Assembly (NCBI RefSeq): GCF_037975245.1
Contig: NC_092579.1
Span: 25,775,166 to 25,839,165 of the forward strand
Direction of reading: 5' to 3'
Origin: Apostichopus japonicus
Taxonomy: Eukaryota; Echinodermata; Holothuroidea; Aspidochirotida; Stichopodidae
Length of the DNA: 64,000 nt
Shown here: one piece after another, positions 40,001-55,000 of the stretch
Numbering within the stretch: position 1 is the stretch's first letter
Layout: each line of letters begins with the position of its first letter
The notes under the pieces: generated by a model
Seen by the model: the letters and a program-made list of their open reading frames with translations, nothing else
Database searches by the model: none
What the model was told of the DNA's origin: nothing
Program-made: the position numbers and the translations under genes

Positions 40001-43000
40001 TGAAGATCTTCATAGTGGGACTTACCCTCTGCTCTTGTAGGCTTAAGTACATGGTACTCATATTTTAGGTTATTTTTGCTTAAGTTGGAAGTACCTTGTG
40101 TTGAACTAAGGACAAAAACTCAGTTTCAATGCATGAAAATAGAAATACCCATGATGTTGTTAGCCTAGGCCTCAGGTTCATAGTGGCCATAAGTGGCTAT
40201 GTTAGTATCCTACTTCCTAGACCAAGTCTACACCAGCTGTAGCACAATGTTGTAGGGTTCTGTATCCTAAGTGGAGTGGCTGCTGAGTGCTAATACCCTG
40301 GACAGAGAATGTTTTGAGTCTTATTTAGCAAATAATCCACAATGGTATGCATTTTCTGCTCCTGCATATGTGCATCAAGGGGTTTTGAGCCTACTCAGCC
40401 TATCATTAATTTTCTGTTGTTTGTCAATTTTCAGAGAAAGGTAATGTGCCAAGTCCTCAGCATTCACAGCTATATACTTTGAATGGTTGTTGTATCAATG
40501 GACTCAACTGGTTAGATGAGGTAACAACAAATTTCAAACAACTCTGACAGCAGAAATAGATATCCTGATACATCATGGGAGATCTACTGTAGTAACTATA
40601 GGAACCAGTGCTTGCCACCCATGGAGAATAAGGTAATTTGACATTGTTGTTCAGTTTGACGAGCAACAAATTTGAATGTTTTATCACAAATTATGCCCCC
40701 TATCTACCTCTTGTCCCCAATACCTGTCTTTAATATATTGTAACAACCTTTGCCGCACCTTTAAATGGACTGGATATGTTATTGAGGTGAACTGTGTACA
40801 TATCTATAGATAGCATTTCAGTAAGCTTTCCTTTAGACTACTGTACATGCTGTTACAGTTAGGCTGTGGTTTACAAATCCCAATGATCCAGTTTTGGCAA
40901 AGAACACCTTCAAGTTAATTCTCTTATTCTAAGTAACTTAACAGTTGCACTGGAGTGACAGGCAATATCAGTTTAACATGTTCCAAACAGTTCAGGAATG
41001 CATTGGGGTATGTCCTGGACCTGTAGGTCAGTTTGGGATCGAGGAATCAGCGGAGCTAAACAAAAGTAGTTTTCATCACATTTCAGAGCCAGAGATGAAA
41101 AAGCCCTCCCCGCTGACCCTTCTCTGGATGATGTTTCTGCAGGTTTGGCAAGCCAGACCAAGTGGACTGTGACCCGGATACCAATAAAACCTGAAAGAAT
41201 TCATAAATGCACCCAACTTGGTCAAGCTTATCAAAATTGGTGACTGGAAATGTTGTTGCAGACGTAGACCTGGTTAGTGCTTACACAGTATTGCTCATAT
41301 CATGTGTATTTACACACTGCACAGTGCATACTGAAATCTCTGAAAAGACATCTTTATGGACCAAAAATGAGAATTGCATAGAATTCTGTTGTGGTTTATA
41401 ATGTGACGACTATAAAAAGTATCAATTTGGTATGAAAAAAATTCATCTCTCAATTGAGGTGGCGTACTCCTATTAGAGTCTATATCCATCCCCTCGATTG
41501 TTTTCCTTTAGGTAAGTGCCAAAAAGCAGCGGAGAATATCTTTTTTGACCTGTTATCAATCATAATCTAGTTTTTGTGGCTTGCATGTTGGAGAACATGA
41601 ATGGAAGTACATGTGGTGAGAAAATTGGGTCAATTGAGGCAGTTTTAGACCCCTTTAAGCTTCCCAGGAGTAGCATAGGAAAACTGTTACCACTGAGTGA
41701 AGAGGTTTGTTTACAAGTGACGAAAACTTCCGACTCGAATAGCAAAATATCTACATGGTCATGATACAGAAAATTGATAGTGCCATGAAAGGCCAACTTG
41801 TCAGCTATCCGGTGATAGGTAGCATTGAGCTAGTGAAAACTTCTATCTAGACTAAGAGACCACATCACTTTTGTGATTTAGTGTGTAAGTCCATGGGGCT
41901 TTTAATGGGCGTATGCTACCTTAAATATAAGGAACAAGCTGTGATATACAGTGCGCATTATGCAATCAATGAAATAACCACAGTACGTAAAGACATTCAG
42001 AAGTTGTGGCGGAATGGTTAGAGCACTGAACACAGGATTCCATGATCGTGGGTTTATGTACCAACCTGGTCGATACGTATGTATCTTTAATGAAGACAGG
42101 TACGTAATCTCAATTGCCTCTCTTTACCCAGGTGTATAGGGTACCCTGGGAGGTAATTAAAAAATATAGCATTTGAATTTTATGGCTGCAATGATATGGG
42201 ATGTCCCCAGGTGAACATGTAGATGTAGCTAACCATAATGAGCATAATGTCTGATATGTATTACCGAGGACCATAGATAGTGTTACGTAAATACTGTACC
42301 AATGTTGCAATATAAATGGCTAATTTACATTACATTTACAGAGTGTGGCTATGTTACATACTTAACCAAATGTCTTTAGGCCTTTGTTACTTTACCACAC
42401 TGTATGTCAAAAGTGAAAAAGGAAGGATATTTTTTTTGTGTAATGCAAAGAGGTAGTTCACTTGAGTATTCAGCATTGATTTATAGAAAAACTGTGGTGA
42501 GTCATAAACCAAACTTATGACAAATAATTTCTCAGCAGAAATTGTAGCATATACGTACACATAATACCGCACACCGGTTATATTCAATAATGCACACCGG
42601 TCATACTACTAGTATGCTATAGTGCATGCCTAAGCCCCACATAAGTGTAGTGTGTAAGATCATTGTTTGTGTACTTGCGCACACCTTTGGGATCAAGCAA
42701 AGTTCAAATTATCAGCAAATGATGTTCGATATCGGGCAAGTCTTTAATTTGAACTTCAGTGTACTTGGAAAAAATTACAATCATTAAATGGGGTTAGTGT
42801 GATTGAATGTGGGGACCTCATTTAAAATGTACCCCAAAAATTGACTTCAAAGGTAAGTTTCTACCATTCAAGACATAGCTTATAGTTTGTGATAAAGTAC
42901 TTCTAGAAATGTTTTAACTACTTTGTTTTCTGTTCCACCCTAATGTTGCTTCAAGGATAATAACATATTCAACTTACATGTTCTGCATTAATATTGTACC

Positions 43001-46000
43001 ATCACATCCATGGTCAGAAACTCATAATAATATCACTTCCAAGTTCCTAATTCAAGATGATAATTATAGGGATATTTTCTGGCCCTTTTTAACAGCTAAG
43101 GTCATATAGAGCTACTCAAGGCCTTTTTATACCATTTGATTTGACATGGGGTATTATTTTTATAAATAAAGTTATAAATATGATATATTATTTTGTGTAT
43201 ATTAAATATATGTTATATATATTTATATTTAAATATTAATTAAGATAATTTAATTGGCTAAACTTCTATTTTTATATTTGAGCTGTGCACTTGCAATTTT
43301 TCCCTTTTTCTGTCTGTCCATATCTGTTCCATGCTGCTATTTTGATCAAACTGATGGAGCCCATAATGATGCATGGTCAGTGGACAATAAGGGTCTTTAA
43401 GAAATTGTAGGTATAGGTCATCAGGGGGTCTGATTGTTTGAAAACTGTTGAACATTGCCAACTTAATGGCTTAGGAGCGTTTCAAAGTAATCCCATAAGT
43501 ATTTACAAGATGTTTTGTGGGAAAAGATTTTGACAATTTTGTAAAAATAAGTTTTCCCAATTGTCCCATAAATATTTATTTTAGTTTTAAATGTTCTTTA
43601 ACCTTTAGTGTTTGTTACTGTTCTTTATGAGATGACTTTTAAATGGAATGCTTATTTGCCACATTTTGCATTAATACTGAATGTTAATAAAAATTTCCAT
43701 GAAACTTACAATGTGTGTCACTATCTCATTTCTTAACTAATTAGTACTTAATCTTAAACTAGTCTTGTGACCTAAATAAGTAGTCACAGTTACAATGACT
43801 AATATTTTTGGTCACTGGACTAAGCTTTGGTCGATAGAGGCATCGTAGTAGGACTAATTTTAATTAGTCAGAAAACTCGATTTAATTAGTCACAAAACTA
43901 ATGTTATATAGTCAAATGACTAGAAGAAACTGGTCGATAGAGACATCGTTGTGACTATTTTTTTTTAGTCATATTGACTAACTATTGTTTACAGTGCTTC
44001 TTCTTAGCAAGGGATGTGGTCAATAATAACCTTTTGGTTTCAGCATGACGTTTTGTGCAAGGACATGGTGTACAGAACAGCACATAATTGGTCATACCTT
44101 AATTGATATTGTTGTTATGACATTGAGAATGATTTGTAATTTTAAGAAAACTAATTAGTATTTTCCGAAAGTTTAAAACATGTCAGGGTAATATTTCATT
44201 GCTCTCACTGTCTTGGTATACATCCAAACTCTCACCATACGTAATTGAGACAGGTTTACGATGCTGTTTAAGGTGTAATTTGTAGCTAAGTTTAATCAGA
44301 AATACTGCACAATATCTTAAACTGCTCTGAATTCTCAATATTAAAGACCTCCCGGATTTAATATGATACAAAACCCTTAACCTATTACAGTTGCTCCTAT
44401 GAGTGCTTGTTGTTGCAACAAGTACATTTAGTGACAGTTATTGTCTAAATATTTTCCCAAATATGGTGCTTATGGAAGGTCATTTAAATTCAACAGAAGT
44501 CAAAGTCTAGACAACTTGTAAGCTTACAAATTCAATTATTTATATGATGAATGGCTTTCCTGTGTCACTAACTGTCATAGGATTTGACATTTCCTCTTTT
44601 AAGTGCCTGAGAGGGCTTTCCACTCTCACTAATGACTGTAATATGTCTTCAACATTCAGAAGGGTAATACCTTTGCAATGATCAAGTTATCTTTTCTGAT
44701 GTTCTGGTACTTGACTTTTAGGACACATTTGCCACAGTTGCTCTATTAATCAGGTGATTCCATATACAGTATAAACTTATAAGGCAAGCAATCACTAAGC
44801 CTGCTGGCTTTCAGGTCAGACTATACAATTTGGTCCTCCTTGGTCAAACAGATATAAGTTGTTAAACAAGCATGGGTAAGAATATTAGTTTAGCTATTAG
44901 ACCAAAGTAGACCGACTTCGCACAGAAGCACCATCAGTAACATCGTAAGGTTGTTAGGGTTACTAACAGTTAAGAGGTGAGATGATAATGTCTCTCAGTT
45001 CTAATTATAGTACATAAGCAAGTACCTACTGTTTTACTGATGTACCAGCGTGCTGAAAAGAACCCTACTGTGACAAGAAAAATATGTTTTGCAAACAATT
45101 TGGATAACTCGGATACTAAGGTACCAGAGTTTGATAATATTTTACCCGTTATCATTTTTGGGCTGGCGGAGTGAACAAGAGACATGATCATACTCCGAAT
45201 ACTTATTTTATGGAATATTGAATGGAAGTAAGGTCATTCATAACTAAGCTTTTCGCTTTTCCCAATACAATTGTCTCTATGACCAGCTTGGAGTCATTGG
45301 GGAAGACGAGTGGCGTATGTTGGCCGTTTTCCGTATCCGGGGGGGGGGGGGGGAGGGGGTCTAACGGGACGGGTGCTTGGTTAAGAGGGTTTAGATGCAA
45401 CTGCTCCTGCTCCAACACATCCGTCTTAAACGTCACAAGACTGGACGATCTACGATGGTATTATAGGGTAACCACCCAGTAACAAATAGAACAGCTAAAA
45501 TGATGTGAAAATATCTTGTGCTTCATTTTATAAAATGAGAAAAGCAAAATGAAACAATTTTGCAACAACCACTATCATACTGAGGTAAATATTACCAGTA
45601 GTTCTTCATAATACGAACAGAAAAGTCTCTACCAAAAAAAGTTTGTCAACTTTCCTGAGGTCCTTTCCAATGTCATTATCTCTTTGTTGTAAGGTTCTCC
45701 TTTTGGTTACTTTGTATGTAATATACATCACGTTATAACAGGGTATGTTAAAATTTAAATTGCATCGCAAGCAGTAATGGGCCTCGCATATATGGTTATC
45801 GATCATCGCTGCCCTGGGTCATCTCTCAAAACAGAACGAAGGATCAATCCCTCATATAAATAGTAGGACTCTATAGTTTTCACTAATGGTTACGAATGGA
45901 TGGGGCCGTAGCTGGGTTAGGTGTTTGATAGATCACCGTCTAAAATGTTCACTCTCTTCATAAACAGAACATGTATTGAAGTGAAAATGCTGTTCTTAAA

Positions 46001-49000
46001 CTACCAAAAGTGACTTTATTTTGCTTACTGTTTGCAGGATAAACATAGTAGTTATGAAACACAACCAAGCATTAACGTGAGCACTATCGCATTTACAGGG
46101 TTTTCTCATTCTAAGATCTGCTGATCTCGACCTCGGTTGACCTTTGAGTCACAACAAATGGACATTTTCTTGGACTTACCGAGTGGGATGAATTAAAGCC
46201 GAGCTGGTACGAAGATTGAACCAACTTTGCACGGGCTCATGTTCAAATGTTTTCCAAAGATTGATCGAGGGCTGTCACTGGTGAGCTGTAGCATCCTAAA
46301 CAGGAAGTATCTTGCTATACCAAAGGGGAATTATCGGCGTACCAAGAGCAAAGTTCATACCTTTTCGTATATACGGTTGAACCAAAGAAAATCTAATAAC
46401 TCCTTTTCGGATGCGAGGTTTAGAGGATAACCTTACTGAAATTCAACTTGATATTGACAATCCGTCGAGAACAAAAGTGTCACGTAACCACGAAGGCCAT
46501 AAAGTCACCAAATATGAATTTTAATCCAGACGTACTTTTGGGTCATCGAGTATACAAACCACGCGTCACTTTCACACAAGTATGAATTTTAATCCAGACG
46601 TACTTCTTGAGTCATCGAGTATACAAACCACGCGTCACTTTCACTCAAGTATGGATTTTAATCCACACGTACTTCTTGAGTCATCGAGTATACAAACCAC
46701 GCGTCACTTTCACTCAAGTATGGATTTTAATCCACACGTATTTCTTGAGTCATCGAGTATACAAACCACGCGTCACTTTCACACAAGTATGAATTTTAAT
46801 CCAGACGTATTTCTTGAGTCATCGAGTATACAAACCACGCGTCACTTTCACACAAGTATGAATTTTAATCCAGACGTACTTCTTGAGTCATCGAGTATAC
46901 AAACCACGCGTCACTTTCACTCAAGTATGGATTTTAATCCACACGTACTTCTTGAGTCATCGAGTATACAAACCACGCGTCACTTTCACTCAAGTATGGA
47001 TTTTAATCCACACGTATTTCTTGAGTCATCGAGTATACAAACCACGCGTCACTTTCACACAAGTATGAATTTTAATCCAGACGTATTTCTTGAGTCATCG
47101 AGTATACAAACCACGCGTCACTTTCACACAAGTATGAATTTTAATCCACACGTACTTCTTGAGTCATCGAGTATACAAACCACGCGTCACTTTCACTCAA
47201 GTATGGATTTTAATCCACACGTACTTCTTGAGTCATCGAGTATACAAACCACGCGTCACTTTCACACAAGTATGAATTTTAATCCACACGTACTTCTTGA
47301 GTCATCGAGTATACAAACCACGCGTCACTTTCACACAAGTATGGATTTTAATCCAGACGTATTTCTTGAGTCATCGAGTATACAAACCACGCGTCACTTT
47401 CACTCAAGTATGGATTTTAATCCAGACGTATTTCTTGAGTTATCGAGTATACAAACCACGCGTCACTTTCACACAAGTATGAATTTTAATCCACACGTAT
47501 TTCTTGAGTTATCGAGTATACAAACCACGCGTCACTTTCACTCAAGTATGAATTTTAATCCAGACGTATTTCTTGAGTTATCGAGTATACAAACCACGCG
47601 TCACTTTCACACAAGTATGAATTTTAATCCAGACGTATTTCTTGAGTCATCGAGTATACAAACCACGCGTCACTTTCACACAAGTATGAATTTTAATCCA
47701 GACGTACTTCTTGAGTCATCGAGTATACAAACCACGCGTCACTTTCACTCAAGTATGGATTTTAATCCACACGTATTTCTTGAGTCATCGAGTATACAAA
47801 CCACGCGTCACTTTCACACAAGTATGGATTTTAATCCAGACGTATTTCTTGAGTCATCGAGTATACAAACCACGCGTCACTTTCACTCAAGTATGGATTT
47901 TAATCCAGACGTATTTCTTGAGTTATCGAGTATACAAACCACGCGTCACTTTCACACAAGTATGAATTTTAATCCACACGTATTTCTTGAGTTATCGAGT
48001 ATACAAACCACGCGTCACTTTCACTCAAGTATGAATTTTAATCCAGACGTATTTCTTGAGTTATCGAGTATACAAACCACGCGTCACTTTCACACACGCC
48101 ATAAATTTTACACCAGACGTACTTCTTGAGTCATCGAGTATACAAACCACGCGTCACTTTCACTCAAGTATGGATTTTAATCCACACGTATTTCTTGAGT
48201 CATCGAGTATACAAACCACGCGTCACTTTCACAAAAGTATGGATTTTAATCCAGACGTACTTCTTGAGTCATCGAGTATACAAACCACGCGTCACTTTCA
48301 CACAAGTATGGATTTTAATCCAGACGTATTTCTTGAGTTATCGAGTATACAAACCACGCGTCACTTTCACACAAGTATGAATTTTAATCCACACGTATTT
48401 CTTGAGTTATCGAGTATACAAACCACGCGTCACTTTCACTCAAGTATGAATTTTAATCCAGACGTATTTCTTGAGCTATCGAGTATACAAACCACGCGTC
48501 ACTATCGCACACGCCATAAATTTTAAACCAGACGTATTTCTTGAGTTATCGAGTATACAAACCATGTGTCAGTTTCACACACGCCATAATAACCATGCGA
48601 GTTTCATTTCGTACTTCGCAAGGAATCCAAAACACTCCTCTACTCATATACTCCTATATTCCATTGATGAAATATTGTACAGTTAGTTTATTATACTTTT
48701 CTTTACTCATTATATTACTACACAGGGCGAGCAACAGAAAGTTTCCTCCTTCACTCTCTGTTACATTATGAACGACTTGACACGGATGACAGCGCTTCAT
48801 TTTTCTTGATAACGTCGTGACTGATATTTATACGTGTTGTTCATACTGAAGTAAAATTATGGCGGAGGCTATATAAGCCAAACTGTAAAGTCACAATCAG
48901 CGACAGACTAGAACGACTTGTGAGAATATGTGCATTGTGTGCTTCTGTGTGAGAAGATAGCAAAAGTTCGTTCATATTGGCTGTATCCCACAATATACGA

Positions 49001-52000
49001 CCACTATTATGTACTACTAAGTCGTTAAACGTGGTCACGTTGGTCAATGCCCTCATTATTTCGTGAAACATTGAATAACAGTCACATTTAGTTATAGTAT
49101 GGTGCTAACTTGTACAGCAGTTACACTGTAAAACACCTGGGTCATTTTGTGTGACCCATCTGCTGAGTCAGCCATACTGTACCCAGAAATGGGTCGTATT
49201 GGTTGAGTTATTACGCAAGATTGTTTGAAATTGTGAAATAGCTCGATGAAAGTTTGACTTTTTGCACTGGGTCATTCTCAAAGACTTTTCTCATTGGATA
49301 AGTTATGTCATGTGACCACTATCAGCGTTTTTGCATGACGCCTTTCGTAGGCGACAGCTGAACACCGTCACACAAATCTACAAACCATACGTAAATTCAG
49401 GACCAAGAAGGCAGTCTAAGTTGAATCAAAAACTTTGATGGGCTCTGAAAATGGACACGTTTGTTAGTTCCATCCTTGATGACTGGGGTTTGCCAATGTA
49501 AATACCAATATTCAAAGGTAAATATACGCCAAAGTATGCTGACTAGTTCAGGCCACAGGCGCTCGCAACGTTAATTAGTTAAATACTATATTATAGTATG
49601 CCATTGTAGATATGATGATAGGCTAGGCCTAAGTAACATGTTATTAGTGCTGCGAGCGCCGTGGTTCAGAAAAGCCCATAATTACCCTGATACAGTGATA
49701 GTGATACTGATAGTGATACATAGATAGCTGTAATGTAAGACCTAACGTTTGGTCTTTGATAAAGCATAGGCCTAACCTCACTACGTAAGTTTAACTAAAT
49801 ATAACGTTAGAGGCTAAGACTAGTATAATGTTACTTGTTAATAGCTATCTTGCTGAACAGAGAGTTAACAGTGTGCTATTAAATGTAGTAAAACAGTAGT
49901 ATAATAAGACTTTTTAGTGGGGGTGGGGGAGAGCTGAAGGGTAGCAAAGAATCTGTGCAAGGGGAGGGGGACAAGACATGGGGAAGGGGTGTAAGGGGAG
50001 GGATAAAATTCTTGTATTTAAGGGGTGGACAAGATGTAAAATGGTTCATCATTTCTATCTTACTAATTTACTTGTATGTCAATTGGGAGGGGGGGATGGG
50101 GGTGACCAATTGGGGGCTTTTCCCCTACTGGTTATGCCACTGCAGTAAAATATGATATTCTCCAACAAACAGTCTTTGCCAAGAATACTAGTCGGTGTAA
50201 TTGAACAATTGAAGTTAACTATATATGTCCTATTTTTATCTGTGAACTATAGGTAGCATGGTACCCAAAAGCCCATGGGAAACATCCTGCTACAGGCTAT
50301 GCTACAGACTATCTTGACGAAAGATTGCCCGAAAACGATCCCATGCCTTTAGGAAACAAGAAGCAACACCGAAAGAAGTAAAGAAGCCTACACCTGTAAA
50401 GTTCAACATAAAAACAGATCCAAAAGGTACTAATACCATTATCTTGAACAGTCTACATACACTATACTCAGTGAGGGATATGGGTCAATTTCTTTTAACT
50501 GTGTAGGCTAAGTAACTGATATTCCTACATCCTCAGTCATTCCTACTGGTATATAATTAAATCGCATAAAATGTCATGATGATTTTTCACTTATAACAGT
50601 CAGGTGCCAAGTTAAGTTGCTTGAACCTTAAACTTAGTATGTAGGTAGGTAGCCCTTTGTGAGTAGATGATCCCTATATTTTTCATGGAGGTCCAAGATC
50701 ATTTGAGGTCAACAGAATCTTTAATCTGCTATGGTAATGATTCAAGTGAAAAGATTTGCTAATTATTTAAATTAGTGACAACAGAATTAAGTGTGCACTG
50801 AAAGCAGCAATTTATTTTCTTTCTTCCAAAGGTTGGGACCAATCTTCCTCAATTCATGGAAGATGAGCTTAAGCAAGATAGAACTCGAAAGCAGCCATTC
50901 GTCCTTGCATTTGGTGATAGAAGGTATCCGACTCAGTCATTTGTGATCATCAAAGGGGTTGCTCTGCCAGCAACAGATTTAATTGCAGCTTTTGATATTT
51001 CTTTCAAATCATTGTACTTGTTTGACATAGCCTACCCCTGCCAGTGTCAAACAACCTGGGAATTTATACACAAATTCCTCATTAAGGTTAGTGAAGGGAA
51101 AGGAAAGGTTTCGACATCCCCTTCAGTAAGAAGCCTACGTGCTTTTTTAAGTAGTCAGTAAGAGAAAAAAGGTATGTAAACAACTTTGTCAAAAGTAGTG
51201 TTTAATATGATTTATTTGTTTTTTTTTATACATTGTAACCTTTTATCGTATAATTTTCTCAAAACACATATAAGGGATATGAACATATCTCCTGTAAACC
51301 TTGGGCAGTGCAACATTAGGTTAACACTTAGTTCATGGTCATTAACATGATGGGATGATTACATGAGGTTTTTAATTTACATAATGTGACAAAGTTGTTT
51401 GCTATTTATGTTTGCATGTTATATTACCTTGAACAAGGTTTAAGTTTCATTGGTATTTGTTATTGTTAAGTTTAGAGGGACTAAAGAAGCAGAACTGCCT
51501 CACAAACAGTGGTGCAAAACTAGTGTTCTTCCATACATCATACATGCACAACTAGCCTAAAGCATGACTGATGTACATTTTTTGCCTGAGCAACTGAAAA
51601 TTTAATACATATTGTAACATGTTGGTGGTGCAAAAATATTTATTCACAGTGTTTCCATTTATTGATGACTTTTCAGTGATTATAAGTCTTGTACTGTATG
51701 TTATAAACAGCTTTTCCTCATTCAAATCTAATGCTGTTTTGGTACAAGAACTACTGAGGAAATTATCACTTTTGGGATATGCTTGCAAGATTTTATTAAT
51801 TGGCAGCTGGCCATAGGGTTTGTCTTGCCCCACCAACCCACTGCAAAATATGTTTGATATTGTCTTTGACTTTTGACCATGACAAAGCCCCCACCAAACA
51901 TTGAGCTTTCCAAAATATTTGATTTCTTACAGCCACCATTGATGTACTACATGTCTTCTTTGTATACCTAACATTTTATACAATTGATAACTATGGAATG

Positions 52001-55000
52001 TTGTTTATTTATATTCTTTAAAAACAATTAGAAATGCTAGCTAATATTCAAATTACTACAGTTACTAAGGATACAAGTAGAGAGTGAGTGCATGCTCCAG
52101 TCTTGATTAACTTAATATTACAAACACTGCAGCAAACCTAGCTGTGAGATCAACAATTAAAGTCTTTCAAGTAATACAGAACATATTCCTCAGTGAACTA
52201 AAGTTTGTGCACATGAATAAATGATCAGTTGTTTTAGTTTAGTATGTCAGGATTTTAAGGAACATTGCTTAGTTTCCAATGATTCTCAATTGGTACATTA
52301 GCCTTAGCCTATGTTCTTGTGTTCATTGTTTGTTTAGTTTTATGGGTATCACATTACTCTGATTTTTACTGTTACTATGATGTTCTAGTTGGAATAAAAC
52401 AAAATGAATATCGATAATTATATGTGAAATAGAAGAAATTGCATGCTTTATTGTAACACCACTTTGTGATTTGAATAAATTAATTTATCATTAGGAATCG
52501 AAGTCTATGTCATTTCTTTTATTGACTTCCTGCAACTGCAAATGTAAATTCAGCTTTGACCCATTTACGTGGTAAATTTTTTTTGACCCAATCTGCTGGG
52601 CTGGTGGAGATTGCACTAACCACTGGGTCAAAAGCTGGGTCAAAGTAGCATATGGGTCAAAGTAGCGTATGGGTCAAAATAACCCAGTTTTAGGTCAGAT
52701 GTCAAATGACACAGATCCTTGGTCAAATTGACCCAAACCTGGGCTGGTGGAGATTCCACTAAGTTGCTGGGTCAAATCTGGGTCAAAAAATGACCCAAGT
52801 GTTTTTACAGTGTAAGGGTCAGTTTCAGAGGGTACGTTTGACTATGATCCTTTAGACATACATGACGTTCTATTCGATAAAATCCTAGATAGCACCCACG
52901 CGTACATTGTACGTCTTCTTTAAGAACACGTTGTACATTTTACGCATGTTCACTAGTCAATATTATAAGTCGTTTATAAGTCATCTTTCGGTTAATCCAA
53001 ATTTCGGAGTTGAATTATTTCAGGGTATCTGGACTAGATGAATACACTTCTTACCTAAATTATTTGATAGTTGTAGTATTAATGTTTCTCGTATAGGACC
53101 TGCTTAATCAGCGAAGCCCTCATGTAGGCCCATACTAAAAACCATAAACCATATATGTACCATATTATGTACTAAAACAGAAACTGTATATGACATTTTA
53201 GACCTTACATGTTTCGTTTTGAATAAACATCAACGAGATAGCATTGAAAGAAAATTCCTAACTGTTTTTCTAAGAACAGTTATATTAGTGCATACAGGCA
53301 TGTATAGCGCAGTGTAGGCTATATCCCTTCCCGCCTATGAAATAACATGATCGCATTTCGGCAGCATGCAATACTGTTTGGAAGAGATACATGCGGTTTT
53401 GAACCGGTTTAACACGCAATCGTATATTCGTTACTATATGTACAAAGACAATATGATTAACCTTGTTTCGACCCTTTTGAGGGGGATCATATCTGGGAGA
53501 GTGACCGGGGTTATCAAAAACGTTATCATAGAGAGGGAACTAGCAAGAAGCGAAGGCGAGAACGTAGTAGAGGATAGAGGGAGGTGTGGCGGAGGTCGCG
53601 CGCAAGCGAGGTTTATAGGGATAAAGAAGATGAGTTTCTCAACAAGTTGAAAGAGAAACTTGATAGAGAAGCATGTCAAAAGCAAGGAGTTTGCACTATG
53701 TCGTTCAAATACATTAGTGTAGCAGGGCAAACCTTTTCTGACAGAAAGTAGTAATTCATTCCTATTATCTGAACATACTTTTTTTGTAAGATTTTACAAA
53801 AGCACTGTATGCAGATTAATCAGCCTTAGGGAAACAACGACCAATCAAAAAATATTTGCGGTGCTATGAAAAGATACCATCTACATGCTCTTTGATTCAG
53901 CAATCGAGAAAGAGAGCCAGTCAAGAACTAGGCCTGCTTTAATGTCCAGTGAATCCGATTCAAGCTCGAGTCCAACCAGCCCGAGTCAGATCGGAGTCCA
54001 AAGCAGACTGGGACCGATACAAGTCTCAGTCCAGGACATTCCCAGTCCATGTAAGTCCGAGTCCATGTTATCAATTATGCAACCTATCTCAATTTCCACC
54101 AGTGAACCCCTTTCCATCCACTACTCGGAACTATCCCTCCCTCACACGCATCATTCCCTTTCCAAAGCCATAGATATAATAGCACCTTTAACACTATTGA
54201 TGTGTTAGTAGATAGGGGTTGATAAACATTGTCCTTCAGCTGTGCTATTCAGCTATTTGATTACACACGCAAACAATAAATGTCCCAGATGACACTCAGG
54301 TGCTATCAAAAAGTTAATATTTCATTAAATATTTTGATGACTATAGAAATAAATATTTCCTGGCAACTATACCTGTGTTACTACGTTGGTGTAAACAAAC
54401 TTGTTAACAGAAATACAATTTTGGGACTTTCAATGGGGTTTATATAGGAATCTGTCATTACAATCAATGGATAGCAAACTGTACACTCTAGCTCTTGTCA
54501 AAAATGTATACTGTGTGATAGCCATTCTAGTCTCAATAGTGTGACTGGTGCTGTAAACCTAGTGCTGCCTGGAACTCCAAGCCTGGCTAAATCCGATTAC
54601 ATAGTGTAATTCTTTCATATTTCTCAAGGACCAAAGGTATAGACTATTCAAATTCGAGTTGGGATCTTACCTGTATTTAACAATAATCGTTACTAGCACG
54701 CTGAGAAGTAGGAAGGCAAATATAGATGCAAGAATAATGGCGTGCGTCTTTTGAGTTTGGCATAGTTCCCAGTAGAATCCACACTCTGGCCTGTCGAGAG
54801 GTTGTCCACTTACCCACGGGATGCTTACACCAGGAACTGAAACATAGGTCTGGAAAGAGAAAAGTGTAACCAATAATCCCATTTATGTATTAGAGTGAAA
54901 AGGTGGTAAAAATGTTTGGTCTACTCGATAGGTCAGGTCAGTTCAAGAGTAATCAAAGAAATCAAAGACTGTATAAGTGAAACTTTATAATAGGCCTCAG

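Larger units (their letters stand above)
35741..54670 (-). other. 18.9-kb intron between exons 6 and 7
   Basis: It separates the transmembrane exon from the cytosolic exons. Listed contents: MITE copy 2, ~140-bp array, two CACTG-ended elements, 69-bp minisatellite. In 35745-36565, 37703-38170, 44000-46500, 48600-49120 and 52815-54670 I find no supported gene. Around 53930-54070 GAGTCC/CAGTCC motifs recur as a simple-sequence tract. Confidence 0.8.

Noticed and set aside
39105-44004. 8-bp target duplication for the 39113 element
   Set aside because: The flanks AAAACCCT and CTTCTTCT do not match; only CT is shared, so a hAT or Zisupton-type assignment is not supported.
45203-45482. Opposed ORFs of 77-86 codons
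   Set aside because: They overlap a long G run and have no recognisable motif, splice partner or homologue known to me.
46582-48129. 515-codon ORF as a repeat protein
   Set aside because: It is an exact 69-bp tandem array inside an intron, antisense to the gene, with frame-breaking 70-bp units at both outer variants, no signal or splice context, and a second frame also open.
53366-53730. ORFs of 94-98 codons on opposite strands
   Set aside because: No family features; one contains a GRCGGGR run from low-complexity sequence.
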